Below, one piece after another: positions 1-8,686 of a stretch of DNA of 18,864 bases (position 1 is the stretch's first letter; every line of letters starts with the position of its first letter). The notes under the pieces are model-generated. The model searched no databases. It worked only from the letters and a program-made list of their open reading frames with translations, and was not told the origin of the DNA. Made by a program: the position numbers and the translations under genes. Source of the DNA: Phenylobacterium sp. (GTDB taxonomy: Bacteria; Pseudomonadota; Alphaproteobacteria; Caulobacterales; Caulobacteraceae); NCBI GenBank assembly GCA_025350885.1, contig JANXXA010000167.1, positions 1-18,864 on the forward strand, in the 5' to 3' direction.

Positions 1-1028
1 ACCTGCACCGCATGGCCGCGCGGCGCGGGCACGTCGCCTTGGGTCAAGCGAAGATCCGCCAGCGAGCGGCCCGCGGCGATCTGCAGCTGCAGCCGCACGA
101 GATCCAGGCCGGTGACCTCCTCGGTAACGGTGTGCTCGACCTGCAGGCGCGCATTGCCCTCGATGAACACGAACCGCTCACCGCCGCCCTGGGCGCCCTC
201 CACCAGAAACTCCATGGTCCCCAGGCTCTGGTAGGCCGCCGCCTGGCCCAGGCTGACCGCCGCGGCGAACAGCCGCTCGCGCAAGTCCATCGCCAGCATG
301 TCGGCCGGCGCGATCTCCACCACCTTCTGCCGCTGGCGCTGCAGGCTGCATTCACGGTCCCACAGGTGCGAAACAGAGGCCCCGTCGCCGACGATCTGCA
401 CTTCGATGTGCCGCGCGCGCGGCAGGAACTGTTCGACGTAGAGGTCGCCATTGCCGAAGGCCGCCAAGGCCTCCGAGGCGCAGCGTTCGTAGGCCGCCGC
501 CAGATCGGTGGGATGCATCACGGGCCGCATGCCCCGCCCGCCGCCGCCGGCCACCGCCTTGACCATCACCGCCCCGCCCTGGCCGAGCCCGGCGAAGAAG
601 GCCCCGGCGTCCTCCAGGCTGGTGGCCCCGTCGGTTCCCGGCAGCACCGGCACGCCGCATTGCTGGGCCAGGGTCCGCGCCCGGCCCTTGTCGCCGAACA
701 GCGCCAGGGTCTGCGGCGTCGGCCCGACGAAGGTCAGCCCGGCCTCGGCGCAGGCCCGCGCGAAATCCGCGTTCTCGCTGAGAAACCCATAGCCGGGATG
801 GACGGCGTCACAGCCAGCCGCCGTGGCCGCGGCGACCACCTGGGCGATGTCCAGATAAGCCGCCGGCCCGGAACCGTTCAGCGCCACCGCTTCGTCGGTC
901 TTGCGGGTGTGCAACGAGGCCGCGTCGTCCTGCGAGAACACCGCCACGGTGGCGATGCCCATCTCCGCGGCCGTGCGCGCGATGCGGACGGAGATCTCGC
1001 CCCGATTGGCGATAAGCAGCTTTTTCAC
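1..1028 (-). CDS. Biotin carboxylase domain of a biotin-dependent carboxylase (5' part, runs off left edge)
   Basis: The first 342 residues of an acyl-CoA/pyruvate-carboxylase-type biotin carboxylase, which carboxylates biotin using ATP and bicarbonate. Seen: the N-terminal motif KKLLIANRGEI, HPGYGFLSEN near residues 77-86, the ATP-grasp glycine loop GGGGRGM at 161-167, RDCS-like RECSLQRRxQK region near 225-235, and the active-site stretch FIEGNARLQVEHTVTEEVTG near 288-307, which keeps the Glu, Asn and Arg ligands. The FIExNxRLQVEHTVTEE form is more typical of long fused carboxylases than of stand-alone AccC, so biotinyl and carboxyltransferase domains probably follow outside the window (inference). 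The start is GTG at 1028, directly before the conserved KKLLIANRGE; the upstream RBS is weak. The substrate cannot be assigned from this half. Confidence 0.9.
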   Translation of the reverse strand, partial: MKKLLIANRGEISVRIARTAAEMGIATVAVFSQDDAASLHTRKTDEAVALNGSGPAAYLDIAQVVAAATAAGCDAVHPGYGFLSENADFARACAEAGLTFVGPTPQTLALFGDKGRARTLAQQCGVPVLPGTDGATSLEDAGAFFAGLGQGGAVMVKAVAGGGGRGMRPVMHPTDLAAAYERCASEALAAFGNGDLYVEQFLPRARHIEVQIVGDGASVSHLWDRECSLQRQRQKVVEIAPADMLAMDLRERLFAAAVSLGQAAAYQSLGTMEFLVEGAQGGGERFVFIEGNARLQVEHTVTEEVTGLDLVRLQLQIAAGRSLADLRLTQGDVPAPRGHAVQ

Positions 1029-1115
1029 TGGCGCGTTCCCGAAATTTGAGCAGGCGGTCTGCTGCCTCGGGCGACATCAAGCAAATGCGGAGCGCCAGGC
1101 CAAGCGCCGAGGCCG

Positions 1116-1147
1116 AATAAAAGGTCCGCCGTCCCCACGACGGCGGA
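1116..1147 (-). terminator. Rho-independent terminator downstream of the M20 peptidase gene
   Basis: On the minus strand a perfect 9-bp GC-rich stem (1147-1139 pairing with 1133-1125, 5-nt loop) is followed by CCTTTTATT (1124-1116). It lies after the M20 gene and about 90 nt before the carboxylase start, so the carboxylase probably has its own promoter. The plus-strand side has no T tract. Confidence 0.7.
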
Positions 1148-1156
1148 GAGCCCCCA

Positions 1157-1206
1157 GAGCCCTTCCCACTCAGGTTGGCTCAACCTTCAGTGGAGGAGAA
1201 GGGCTC
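1157..1206. repeat. Long imperfect intergenic palindrome
   Basis: Arms GAGCCCTTC (1157-1165) and GAAGGGCTC (1198-1206) pair over 9 bp. Inside, CCACT (1166-1170) pairs with AGTGG (1189-1193), and AGGTTG (1172-1177) with CAACCT (1181-1186) around a 3-nt loop. That gives about 20 paired bases with small bulges. It may be a copy of a dispersed intergenic palindrome or part of a processed 3' end; the function is not known. Confidence 0.5.
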
Positions 1207-1232
1207 CAGATATAAGCGCCGACGCTGTTCTT

Positions 1233-1263
1233 TCCCGGCTGACGTGATTCGCGTCAGCCGGGA
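1233..1263. other. Perfect 12-bp stem-loop just past the M20 stop codon
   Basis: TCCCGGCTGACG (1233-1244) pairs perfectly with CGTCAGCCGGGA (1252-1263) around a 7-nt loop, 7 nt downstream of the M20 stop codon. Neither strand has a T tract after it, so it is not a canonical terminator. It could protect the mRNA 3' end or help rho-dependent termination (inference). Confidence 0.5.
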
Positions 1264-1269
1264 CAGGGT

Positions 1270-2805
1270 CTAGGTCTTGGCCAGGGCGTAGAGGAATTCC
1301 ACATAGCCTTCGGTGGCGCCGGCCATGCCGCGCACCTTCGGATTTTCCGCCTCGATCACATAGTATTCGTCCGGCGCGTGCTGGCGCGCGCCGTGTCCGA
1401 AGCCGAAGTGTCCGGCGGGCAGGCTGACGGGAGCGGCGGTGAAGATATGGCCCGGCCAGGATCCGGCCAGGCGCGGCGACAGGCCGACGTCCGCGCCGCC
1501 GCGCCGGTAGACATCGAGCGTGGCCTGGATGAGCGCCGACGACTCTTCCGTCTGCGTCGGGTCGTAGCCGCCGGTCACGGTGACCGAGATGTCGCCGTAC
1601 CCGCGCCTGGCCAGGTGTGCCTTGAGCTTGCGCTCGGCCTCCGCCGCGGTCTGGTCCGGCACCAGTCTGAAGTCGAGCTTGGCTACGGCCTTGGACGGCA
1701 GGATCGTCTTGCCGCCGGGGCCGGTGTGGCCGGCATACATCCCCTCGATGTTGACCGTGGGCTGCGAGGCCAGCCTCTCCAGCGCGTCGCGGTAGGACAG
1801 GTCGCGCACCCAGGTCTGCACGCCCATGAACCTTTTGCGGTCGGCCTCGCTGGTGTGGGCGGCTTCCTCGGCGATGATCTGCTTCTGGCGCGGCGTGAGC
1901 GGCCTGACGTTCTCGAACCAGCCATCGATCGCCGGGTCGTTGCCGTCTTCCGAGACCAGGGTCGAAAGCGCTTTCACCAGTCGCCAGACCGGGCTGTCCA
2001 GCTCGGCTTTGAACGAGGAATGGATGTCGCTGAGCGCACCGCGGCCCCAGGCCTTGGTGGTGCAGACCAGCTCAACCTCGATTATCCCCTTGGCGCCAAG
2101 ATCGACTTCCACCCCGCCGGTCGGCGTCTGGGCGGCGAAGGGCATCCAGACCTCGTGACATGTCTTCAGCGCCGCCAGAACTTCGGCGCGGTGAACCACC
2201 TGAGCGAAGTGCGGCGAGCCGATCTCCTCCTCGCCCTCGGCTACCAGGACGAAGTTCACCGGCGGTTTGCGCCCTGCCGCGCGCAGGGCGTGCAGCGCCG
2301 CCAGGAAGGTCGCCTCGGGACCCTTCTGATTCACCGCGCCCCGGCCGATCATCACCTTGCCAAGCCCCGGGCGCTCCACGATCCGCGCCTCCAACGGCGG
2401 GGACGACCATTCCGACGGGTCGAACTGCTTGACGTCATACATGAAGTACATGCCCACGGTCCGGGCCGAGCCGTTGTCCATGGTGGCGAAGACGCCGGGC
2501 CGGCTGTCGGTCTGGACGATCTCGGCGCTGTGGAATCCGGCATCGCGCAGCAGCTCGGCCGTATGCTTCGCGCCTTCCTGCACGTTGCGGCCTTCTGCGG
2601 CGATCGAGGGCAGCGCGATCCAGTTCTGCAGGCGCCTGATAGCTTCGGGCCGCTGCCGCTCGATGGCGGCGCGGACATCGCTCAGGTCACCGCCGCGGGG
2701 CCTCGCCGCGAGCAGCCGGTTCGGCGTTGTCAACGCCACGCCGGCGGCGCCCGCCATCAAGATCAGTCCGCGTCGATGCGGCGTTGTCGACATTCGTTCG
2801 CCCAC
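1270..2805 (-). CDS. Exported M20-family metallopeptidase-like protein with altered metal-ligand motifs
   Basis: A 511-residue M20/M25/M40-type hydrolase. The N-terminus (RRGLILMAGAAGVAL, about 11-25) looks like a Tat or Sec signal, so it probably acts in the periplasm. Family landmarks: YFMYDVKQFDP (120-130) at the place of the usual HxDxxP motif, GRGAVNQKG (154-162) at the place of GRGxxDxKG, AEGEEEIGS (189-197) with the base/ligand Glu pair, and a C-terminal GHGARQHAPDEYY carrying the last His ligand. The His of HxD is Met122, and the bridging Asp of GRGxxD is Asn159. Start: GTG at 2805 has GGGGA 7 nt upstream; ATG at 2793 is the alternative. It lies 107 bp behind the molybdopterin subunit gene on the same strand and may share its operon. 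Confidence 0.8.
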   Translation of the reverse strand: MGERMSTTPHRRGLILMAGAAGVALTTPNRLLAARPRGGDLSDVRAAIERQRPEAIRRLQNWIALPSIAAEGRNVQEGAKHTAELLRDAGFHSAEIVQTDSRPGVFATMDNGSARTVGMYFMYDVKQFDPSEWSSPPLEARIVERPGLGKVMIGRGAVNQKGPEATFLAALHALRAAGRKPPVNFVLVAEGEEEIGSPHFAQVVHRAEVLAALKTCHEVWMPFAAQTPTGGVEVDLGAKGIIEVELVCTTKAWGRGALSDIHSSFKAELDSPVWRLVKALSTLVSEDGNDPAIDGWFENVRPLTPRQKQIIAEEAAHTSEADRKRFMGVQTWVRDLSYRDALERLASQPTVNIEGMYAGHTGPGGKTILPSKAVAKLDFRLVPDQTAAEAERKLKAHLARRGYGDISVTVTGGYDPTQTEESSALIQATLDVYRRGGADVGLSPRLAGSWPGHIFTAAPVSLPAGHFGFGHGARQHAPDEYYVIEAENPKVRGMAGATEGYVEFLYALAKT

Positions 2806-2912
2806 GGACTATTCCCCAAACGACGCAGAGATAGGCCTGGATAGCGGCCCGCACTCCGTTCCTACGGTCTCATCGCCCGATTGGCTCCGCGCAGATTCCG
2901 GCCCCCGGCGGT

Positions 2913-5099
2913 TCAAGCCTTCAGCTGGCTGGTATCGATCGGCAGCGAGCGGATGCGCTTTCCGGTCGCCGCGAAGATCGCGTTGGTCAGCGCTGGGATC
3001 ACCGGCGGCAGGGCCGGTTCGCCGAGCCCGGTGGGCGGATAGTCGGTGATCACGAACTTCACTTCCACCGGCGGGGAGTCTTTCATCCGGATCAGCGGAT
3101 AGTCGCCGAAGTTGCCCTGCCGGGTCGCGCCGTTCTCGATGGTGATCTTCTGATAGAGCGCGTGGCTGAGCCCCTCGATCGCCGCGCCCTGGACCTGGTT
3201 GATCGCCCCCAGCGGATTGACGATCTGGCGGCCCACGTCGGCGGCGATCCACACCTTATGGACCTTCACCGCGCCGGCCGCGTCGACGCTGGCCTTCACC
3301 ACCTCGGCGAAATAGCCCATGTGGCTGTAGTGGAAGGCGACGCCCAGGCCCGCGCCCTTGGGCAGCTTGCCGCGATCCTTCCAGCCGCTCATTTTCTCGA
3401 CGGCGGCCAGGACGCCCTTCATGCGCGCGGCGTTGTAAGCGCTCGATTTGTCGCCGACCAAGGGCGTGTCGCCGAGCAGTTTCATGCGGAAGGCCAAGGG
3501 ATCGGCGCCGGCCGCGTGCGCCAGTTCGTCGATGAAGCTCTGGTTGACGAAGGCCAGGGCGTTCGAGCCCGGCGCCCGCAGCGGTCCCATCGGCACGCCG
3601 GCCGGCATGGTCGACTGGTCGGCGCGGAAGTTGGCCAGGAAGCGGCTGGGAAACTCGTTGCCGCCCATCCCCGCGCTGGACGCCACCTGGGCGCCCTCGC
3701 CAAAGGTCACGAAGTGGTCGTGCCAAGCGCTGACATTGCCCGCCGCGTCCACCCCGCCCTTCAGATAGTGGTAGCCGGCGGGCCGATAGAAATCGTGACG
3801 CATGTCGTCTTCGCGGGTCCACAGCAGCTTCACCGGCGCCCCGGTCTCGCGGGCGATCCACGCCGCCTCGACCATGTAGTCGTTGGACAACCGGCGACCG
3901 AAGCCGCCGCCGCAGCGGGTCATGTGCACGGTGATGTCGTCAGGTTTCATCCCCAGCGTCTTGGCCACCAGCTGGCGGCCTGGCTCGGGATTCTGGCTGG
4001 GCGCCCAGATCTCCAGCTTGCCGTCCTTGAAGTGGGCGGTGGTGTTCTGCGGCTCCAAGGGCGTGTGCGCCAGGAACGGATAGGCATAGGCCGCTTCGAC
4101 CACATGGGCCGAGCCCTTCAGCGCGGCGGCCACGTCGCCGTCATTGCGCAGAGTGGTCATGGGTGACCCGGCGGCCAGTTCGGCGGCGCGCCTGTCGAAG
4201 CCGGCCGTGCTCTGCTTGCCCGTCGGATGGTCCGCCCACTGGGTCTTCAGCACATTGCGGCCCTTGCGCGCCGCCCACCAGGTGTCGGCGACCACCGCCA
4301 CGCCCGGCAGCAGGCCGGAAAGGTCGGTCCCGCCATCGACGACGAAGGCTTTGCGCACGCCCTTGACGGCGCGGGCGGCGTCCAGATCGGCGCTGGCCAC
4401 CTTGGCCCCGAACACCGGGGCCTTTTCGAAGGTCGCGTAGAGCATCCCGGGAACCCGCACGTCGATGCCAAACAAGGGCTCGCCCTTGACGATCCTGGCG
4501 ACGTCGTACTGGGCCTTGGGATGGCCGATGATCTTGTAGGCCTTGGGGTCCTTCAGCGGGATGGTCTTCGGGTCGGGTGTCGCCAGGCCCGCGCACTGCC
4601 CGGCCAGGGCGCCATAGCTCGCCTTACGGCCCGTCGCGACGTGGATCACCTGGCCTTCGGCGGTCTTGCAGTCGCCGGAGGCGCAGTTCCAGGCCTGGGC
4701 CGCGGCGTTGACCAGCATGGCGCGCGCCACCGCACCCACACGGCGCAGATCCTCGTAGTTCATCGGCGTGGCCAGCGATCCGCCGGCGAACTGGCGCGAA
4801 TAGAGCTTGGGATCGTTATCCGCCTGCTCGATGCGGACGTTCTCCCAGGCGACGTCCAGCTCCTCGGCGATCATCATCGGCAGCGAGGTCTTCACGCCCT
4901 GACCGATCTCCGGGTTCTTGGCCATGATGGTGACGATGCCGTTGGGCGCCACGCGCACATAGGCGTTCAGCGCCTGGGCGCCGGCCGTCTCGGCGGCTTC
5001 CGCCTTGGCGGCGATACGGAAGGAAAGGACCAGGCCGCCACCGACGACGGAAGCCTTCAGGAGGTCTCGGCGCGAGGCGCCGGTGAGGTGCAGGGTCAT
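2913..5099 (-). CDS. Molybdopterin-binding subunit of an aldehyde oxidase/isoquinoline oxidoreductase-type hydroxylase
   Basis: A 728-residue large subunit of a xanthine dehydrogenase-family molybdenum hydroxylase, of the single-chain IorB type. The N-terminal [20 protein letters not shown] is a twin-arginine signal, so the mature complex is probably exported folded with its cofactor. Visible motifs: GGGFGRR around residues 397-403 (molybdopterin binding) and GLGEPALPP with the catalytic Glu near residue 694. I chose ATG 5099 because it sits 4 nt after the stop codon of the [2Fe-2S] subunit and has AGAAGG upstream; in-frame codons back to 5141 would overlap that gene. The two genes form the usual small-large pair. 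The substrate is unknown. No FAD subunit, cytochrome c or XdhC-type maturation gene lies nearby. Confidence 0.92.
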   Translation of the reverse strand: MTLHLTGASRRDLLKASVVGGGLVLSFRIAAKAEAAETAGAQALNAYVRVAPNGIVTIMAKNPEIGQGVKTSLPMMIAEELDVAWENVRIEQADNDPKLYSRQFAGGSLATPMNYEDLRRVGAVARAMLVNAAAQAWNCASGDCKTAEGQVIHVATGRKASYGALAGQCAGLATPDPKTIPLKDPKAYKIIGHPKAQYDVARIVKGEPLFGIDVRVPGMLYATFEKAPVFGAKVASADLDAARAVKGVRKAFVVDGGTDLSGLLPGVAVVADTWWAARKGRNVLKTQWADHPTGKQSTAGFDRRAAELAAGSPMTTLRNDGDVAAALKGSAHVVEAAYAYPFLAHTPLEPQNTTAHFKDGKLEIWAPSQNPEPGRQLVAKTLGMKPDDITVHMTRCGGGFGRRLSNDYMVEAAWIARETGAPVKLLWTREDDMRHDFYRPAGYHYLKGGVDAAGNVSAWHDHFVTFGEGAQVASSAGMGGNEFPSRFLANFRADQSTMPAGVPMGPLRAPGSNALAFVNQSFIDELAHAAGADPLAFRMKLLGDTPLVGDKSSAYNAARMKGVLAAVEKMSGWKDRGKLPKGAGLGVAFHYSHMGYFAEVVKASVDAAGAVKVHKVWIAADVGRQIVNPLGAINQVQGAAIEGLSHALYQKITIENGATRQGNFGDYPLIRMKDSPPVEVKFVITDYPPTGLGEPALPPVIPALTNAIFAATGKRIRSLPIDTSQLKA

Positions 5100-5103
5100 G
5101 GCG

Positions 5104-5565
5104 CTACGCCTTCTGGCCGGAGGCTTGTTTGATCGCCGCACGGATGCGCGTGTAGGTGGCGCAGCGGCAGAGGTTGCCGTTCATCGCCGCGTCGATGTCG
5201 GCGTCGGTGGGCTTGGGCGTCTTGGTCAGGAGCGCGGTGGCCGACATGATCTGGCCCGGCTGGCAGTAACCGCACTGGGCCACGTCCAGCTCCATCCAGG
5301 CGGCCTGTACGCGCTTGCCGATGGGGTCAGCGGCCATGGCGTCGATGGTGGTGATTCTGGCGTCGCCGACGCGCGACACCGGCAGGGTGCAGCTGCGCCG
5401 CGCCTGTCCATCGACATGTACCGTGCAGGCCCCGCAGGCTCCGACGCCACAGCCGAACTTGGGACCCGTGATCCCCAGCGAGTCACGCAGGACCCACAGC
5501 AACGGGGTGTCCGGATCGACATCCACCTCGCGGACCTTACCGTTGACGTTGAGCTTGAAGGCCAT
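5104..5565 (-). CDS. [2Fe-2S] subunit of the molybdenum hydroxylase
   Basis: A 153-residue protein with a plant-type ferredoxin domain (Cys39, Cys44, Cys47, Cys59) and a second [2Fe-2S]-binding helical domain (Cys98, Cys101, Cys133, Cys135; motifs CGYCQPG and CRCATYTRIR). All eight cluster ligands of the CoxS/IorA family are present and the length is typical. It passes electrons from the molybdenum site of the downstream large subunit to an external acceptor. It has no signal of its own, so export together with the Tat-tagged partner is likely (family knowledge plus inference). ATG at 5565 has AGGGAG 8 nt upstream. The large subunit gene starts 4 nt after its stop codon. Confidence 0.95.
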   Translation of the reverse strand: MAFKLNVNGKVREVDVDPDTPLLWVLRDSLGITGPKFGCGVGACGACTVHVDGQARRSCTLPVSRVGDARITTIDAMAADPIGKRVQAAWMELDVAQCGYCQPGQIMSATALLTKTPKPTDADIDAAMNGNLCRCATYTRIRAAIKQASGQKA

Positions 5566-5613
5566 GGCGCCGCTCCCTCTTGTTGCGCCAAGGGTAAGGC
5601 GGCGGCGTCCTTC

Positions 5614-7032
5614 TCACAAGCGTCCCCTGCCAGGCGCGACCCTTCCGGTGGCGACCGGAAAATCCACACGCGCGCTGAACCCCTGCGGCGAGAAGTCGAA
5701 GGTGACCTTGCCGCTCTGGTTGCGCAACGCCTGCTGCAACAGGCGCGTGCCGAACCCCTGGCGCGTCGAAAGCTTCACGATGGGGCCACCCGCCTCGCGC
5801 CACTCGAAGGTCGCCCGGCCCACATCCGCCGGCTCCAATGTCACCGTCACCCGACCCGCGTCGCTGGAGAGCGCGCCATACTTCACCGCGTTGGTCCCCA
5901 TCTCATGCAACAGCAGGCCCATACCCACCGCCATGTCGCCCCGCACCGTGATCCCGGCCAGAGCGGGATCGAGATCAAAGCGGCCCTGGCCGAACACCGC
6001 GACCGCCTGAGCGACGACCTCAGCCAGGACCACGGGCTTGCCGCCCGCCGCGGTGACCAGGTCCTGCGAGGTAGCCATCGCCTGCAACCGGGCGGTCAGC
6101 AACTGGCGGAAACTCTCGACCGTGGACTGGCCGCGCGCGCTCTGGCCGACGATAGCCATGATCACGGCGATGAAATTCTTTGCACGGTGCGCCAGTTCGC
6201 CCGCCACCAGAACGCCCCGCTCCTCGGCCGCCTTGCGTTCGGTAATGTCCAGGGTGGTGCCGACGACCAACCGGGTCTGGCCATCCGCGGCGTTTGAGAC
6301 GCGAGCATTCGATGACAGCCAGCGGGTCCCTCCGTCCGGCGCGACAACCCGGTGCTCGATCGAATAGTCGCCCCCGTGGGGCTTTGCTCGCGCCGCCTCG
6401 AAGGCGCCCTGCACGGCGGCGACGTCATCGGGATGGACCAGCGCGACATAGCTGGCCACCGTAACCTCGGTGTCTGCCGGCAGGCCGTGCAGGTGCTTGT
6501 TGCGGTCCGACCAGGCGACGCGGTCGGCGTCCACGTCCCATTCCCAGAAGCCCAGGCCCGTCGCGTCCACCGCCACCGCCAGCCGCCGGCGTTGCTCGAT
6601 CAGTTCGGCGGCCATGCGCCTGCGGTCGGTGACGTCGACCTGCAAGCCATCCCAAAGCACAGAGCCGTCGGGCTGTGGCCTGGGCAGCGAGGCGAACCGG
6701 TGCCAGCGGACCTCACCGTCGGGACGGCGCATGGCGACCTCGATATCGAAAGGTCGCATGTGCGCCAGCGCATCGGCCTCGGCGGCGGCGAAGGCGGCGC
6801 GATGTTCCGGCAGGATAAGGTCATACAGCAGGGCCGCGTCGCCCATCACCGCCTCGCCCTCCACGCCGTTGACGCTCAGGCAGCGGGGACCCGCGAAGAT
6901 CAAGCGCCGCGTTCCATCCGGCCGGCTCTCGCTGACGAAAGCCATGCCCAACGCCGTCGCATCGGCCGACGGCCGCACGATCGGGTGGTCAGCGCCCGAC
7001 ACTTCAAGCGAGGGATTCATCGGATCTTGCAT
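5614..7032 (-). CDS. PAS-PAS HWE-family sensor histidine kinase
   Basis: A 472-residue soluble kinase without membrane segments. Two PAS-like domains lie at about 25-135 and 145-265; the second ends in the typical GTTLDITERK linker. The H-box ELAHRAKNFIAVIMA has the phosphoacceptor His near residue 282. The N-box LLLHEMGTNAVKYGALS, WREAGGP, and the G-box GFGTRLLQQAL follow. The His in the N-box and the WxE motif are HWE-family hallmarks. HWE kinases in alphaproteobacteria often feed light or general-stress responses through single-domain regulators, but no response regulator is encoded nearby. ATG 7032 follows GGTGG; GTG at 7113 would add 27 residues without domain features, and ATG 7020 is also possible. 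The gene ends 48 nt before the [2Fe-2S] subunit gene, which could be co-transcribed. Confidence 0.9.
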   Translation of the reverse strand: MQDPMNPSLEVSGADHPIVRPSADATALGMAFVSESRPDGTRRLIFAGPRCLSVNGVEGEAVMGDAALLYDLILPEHRAAFAAAEADALAHMRPFDIEVAMRRPDGEVRWHRFASLPRPQPDGSVLWDGLQVDVTDRRRMAAELIEQRRRLAVAVDATGLGFWEWDVDADRVAWSDRNKHLHGLPADTEVTVASYVALVHPDDVAAVQGAFEAARAKPHGGDYSIEHRVVAPDGGTRWLSSNARVSNAADGQTRLVVGTTLDITERKAAEERGVLVAGELAHRAKNFIAVIMAIVGQSARGQSTVESFRQLLTARLQAMATSQDLVTAAGGKPVVLAEVVAQAVAVFGQGRFDLDPALAGITVRGDMAVGMGLLLHEMGTNAVKYGALSSDAGRVTVTLEPADVGRATFEWREAGGPIVKLSTRQGFGTRLLQQALRNQSGKVTFDFSPQGFSARVDFPVATGRVAPGRGRL

Positions 7033-7154
7033 GTCCGCCACCACCGATCCGCAATCTCTCGCGGGCTGCCAAGCGTCGCAAGGCAGAAGATGTATCGCTA
7101 AGAGCTCGCACACCCTGTGCGGCCAAAATGGCTCATGGCGCTGACGCGCGGCGC

Positions 7155-7856
7155 TCAGAGCGAGGGCAACACCACAACCGCGTCGGACAGTTCGTTGGGA
7201 TTGTCGCCTGGCCGGGGCGGAAACTCCTTTGCCAGAATCTCCGCGCAGAGCCGGACCGCGCCCGCGAACCCGGCGCCAGGATCGCCCCGCTTCAGGCCCT
7301 CGGTCAGGGCCGCCATGGCGCGGTCCCAGACGTGGGCGTCCACCTGGGCGGCAATCCCCTCGTCGGCGATCAGCTCGGCCATCCGCTCGCCCAGCGAGAC
7401 GAAGATCAGCACACCCGTCCGCTCGCGGGTCAGATGCAGGTTCTTACCCAGGAACTGTTCAGTCGCGCGCCTGCGGACACGGTCGCGCTTCAGCCCGCGG
7501 GGGGTCAGGGCGCGGCGCACCGCCGGGATCGCCACGATCAGCGCGGTGGCGGCGAACAGCAGGCCTTGCAGCACGATTGTCCCGATCAGCGCCCGGCGCA
7601 CCGAGCCTTCCACCGCCGCGCCGACCTGGGCCGCGCTCCAGCTGGAGAAGAGGTCCGGGATGGTCACCTGCACGCCGCCGAGCAGCAGCAGAGCCGGCGC
7701 CAACAGGGCGATGCCGGCGGCCCAGGCCAGCGGGGTCTCGCCATAGGTCGAGCTTGCCTCGGCGACCACGCAATAGATTTCGCCGGTGGTGCGGCTCTCG
7801 GCCTCGCGCACCGCGGCCTCGATGGCAGCCAGGTCAGCTGGCGACAGGGTTTTCAT
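7155..7856 (-). CDS. TPM-domain membrane protein (second of two)
   Basis: A 233-residue protein starting MKTLSPADLAAIEAAVREAE. It shows the start of a TPM-like fold (SRTTGEIYCVVAEAS, 21-35). Two hydrophobic segments at about 43-66 and 90-113 are probable membrane helices. A conserved block follows, LGKNLHLTRERTGVLIFVSLGERMAELIADEGI (about 136-168). This layout matches the short membrane TPM proteins that accompany YgcG-like proteins. ATG 7856 shares its A with the TGA of the preceding gene (TGATG), so translation is coupled. The open frame continues upstream through the Gly-rich coding region of the neighbour, but that extension is Arg/Trp-rich shadow sequence. The biochemical role is not established; the lemA-TPM-TPM arrangement suggests an envelope function. 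Confidence 0.85.
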   Translation of the reverse strand: MKTLSPADLAAIEAAVREAESRTTGEIYCVVAEASSTYGETPLAWAAGIALLAPALLLLGGVQVTIPDLFSSWSAAQVGAAVEGSVRRALIGTIVLQGLLFAATALIVAIPAVRRALTPRGLKRDRVRRRATEQFLGKNLHLTRERTGVLIFVSLGERMAELIADEGIAAQVDAHVWDRAMAALTEGLKRGDPGAGFAGAVRLCAEILAKEFPPRPGDNPNELSDAVVVLPSL

Positions 7857-8686
7857 CACCAGCTCCCCGAAGATCCGCCGCCGCCAAACGAGCCGCCGCC
7901 GCCGGAGAAGCCACCGCCACCGCCACCGCCTCCGCCGCCTCCGCCCCAACCGCCACCACGTCCGCCACCCAGGAACAGGAACGGCAACCACCACAGCCCG
8001 CCAAGTCCGCCGCCGCGCCCACCTCGCCCGCCGCCAGCGGCGCGCAGCAGTCCGGAGATGACCCAAAAGACGATCAGGATGATCAGGAAGACCGGGATGT
8101 GCGGCCCCACGCCGCGTCCCGCTTGGGCCTGCGGTTGTGTGGCGGCGTGGGCGACGTTGGCCCTGGCCTGGTCGTCAGGCAGGCCAAGCTGGCCGATCAG
8201 CGCCTCGGCCCCGGCCACGACGCCGTCTTCCATGCGGCCCTGCTTGAAACGCGGCAGCACCTTTTCCTGCAGGATCACGCTGGTCAGCGCGTCGGTCAGC
8301 ACCGGCTCCAGGCCGTAGCCCACCTCGATGCGCACCTTGCGCTCCTTGGGCGCCACCAGCAGGATCGCGCCGTCATTCACGCCCTTGCGGCCCAGGCCCC
8401 ACGCCCGGCCGAGCTGATAGCCGTAGTCCTCGATCGCATAGCCCTGCAGGTCGGGGATGGTGGCGACTACCAGCTGATGGCCGCTCTGAGCCTCAAGCGC
8501 GGCAAGCTCGCCGTCCAGTTTCTGCACCGTCGCCGGCGAAAGCACATGGGCGTCATCGACCACCCGGCCGCTCAGCGCCGGGAACTTCGGCGCGGCCAGG
8601 GCGGCGCCGGCCAGCGCCGCGAAGGCCACGATCAGCGCCACGAACCCTCCCCGACGACGGGGAAGGCCCTGGCCGGACGGGATCAC
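7856..8686 (-). CDS. YgcG-like TPM-domain protein with Gly-rich tail
   Basis: A 276-residue envelope protein. It has an N-terminal signal sequence (about 12-32, AGAALAAP), then a TPM domain (about 36-165) that opens with LSGRVVDDAHVLSP and contains the GRKGVNDGAILLVAPKERKVRIEVGYGLEP core. A membrane helix follows (about 197-215, IPVFLIILIVFWVISGLL). The C-terminal tail from about 217 is almost pure Gly with a few Trp, Arg and Phe, and ends GGGSSGSW. This is the standard architecture of the YgcG/TPM_phosphatase family. The start is GTG 8686, overlapping the lemA stop as GTGA, so the two are translationally coupled. The Gly-rich tail creates long spurious proline- and arginine-rich open frames on other frames. 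Confidence 0.92.
   Translation of the reverse strand: MIPSGQGLPRRRGGFVALIVAFAALAGAALAAPKFPALSGRVVDDAHVLSPATVQKLDGELAALEAQSGHQLVVATIPDLQGYAIEDYGYQLGRAWGLGRKGVNDGAILLVAPKERKVRIEVGYGLEPVLTDALTSVILQEKVLPRFKQGRMEDGVVAGAEALIGQLGLPDDQARANVAHAATQPQAQAGRGVGPHIPVFLIILIVFWVISGLLRAAGGGRGGRGGGLGGLWWLPFLFLGGGRGGGWGGGGGGGGGGGGFSGGGGSFGGGGSSGSW

Noticed and set aside
808..1080. Minus-strand frame starting MMSPEAADRLLKF upstream of the carboxylase start
   Set aside because: It soon runs out of frame into the biotin carboxylase coding region and has no recognisable content.
1378..2844. 488-codon plus-strand frame opposite the M20 gene
   Set aside because: Shadow frame with no recognisable motif, while the minus strand encodes a clear M20 protein.
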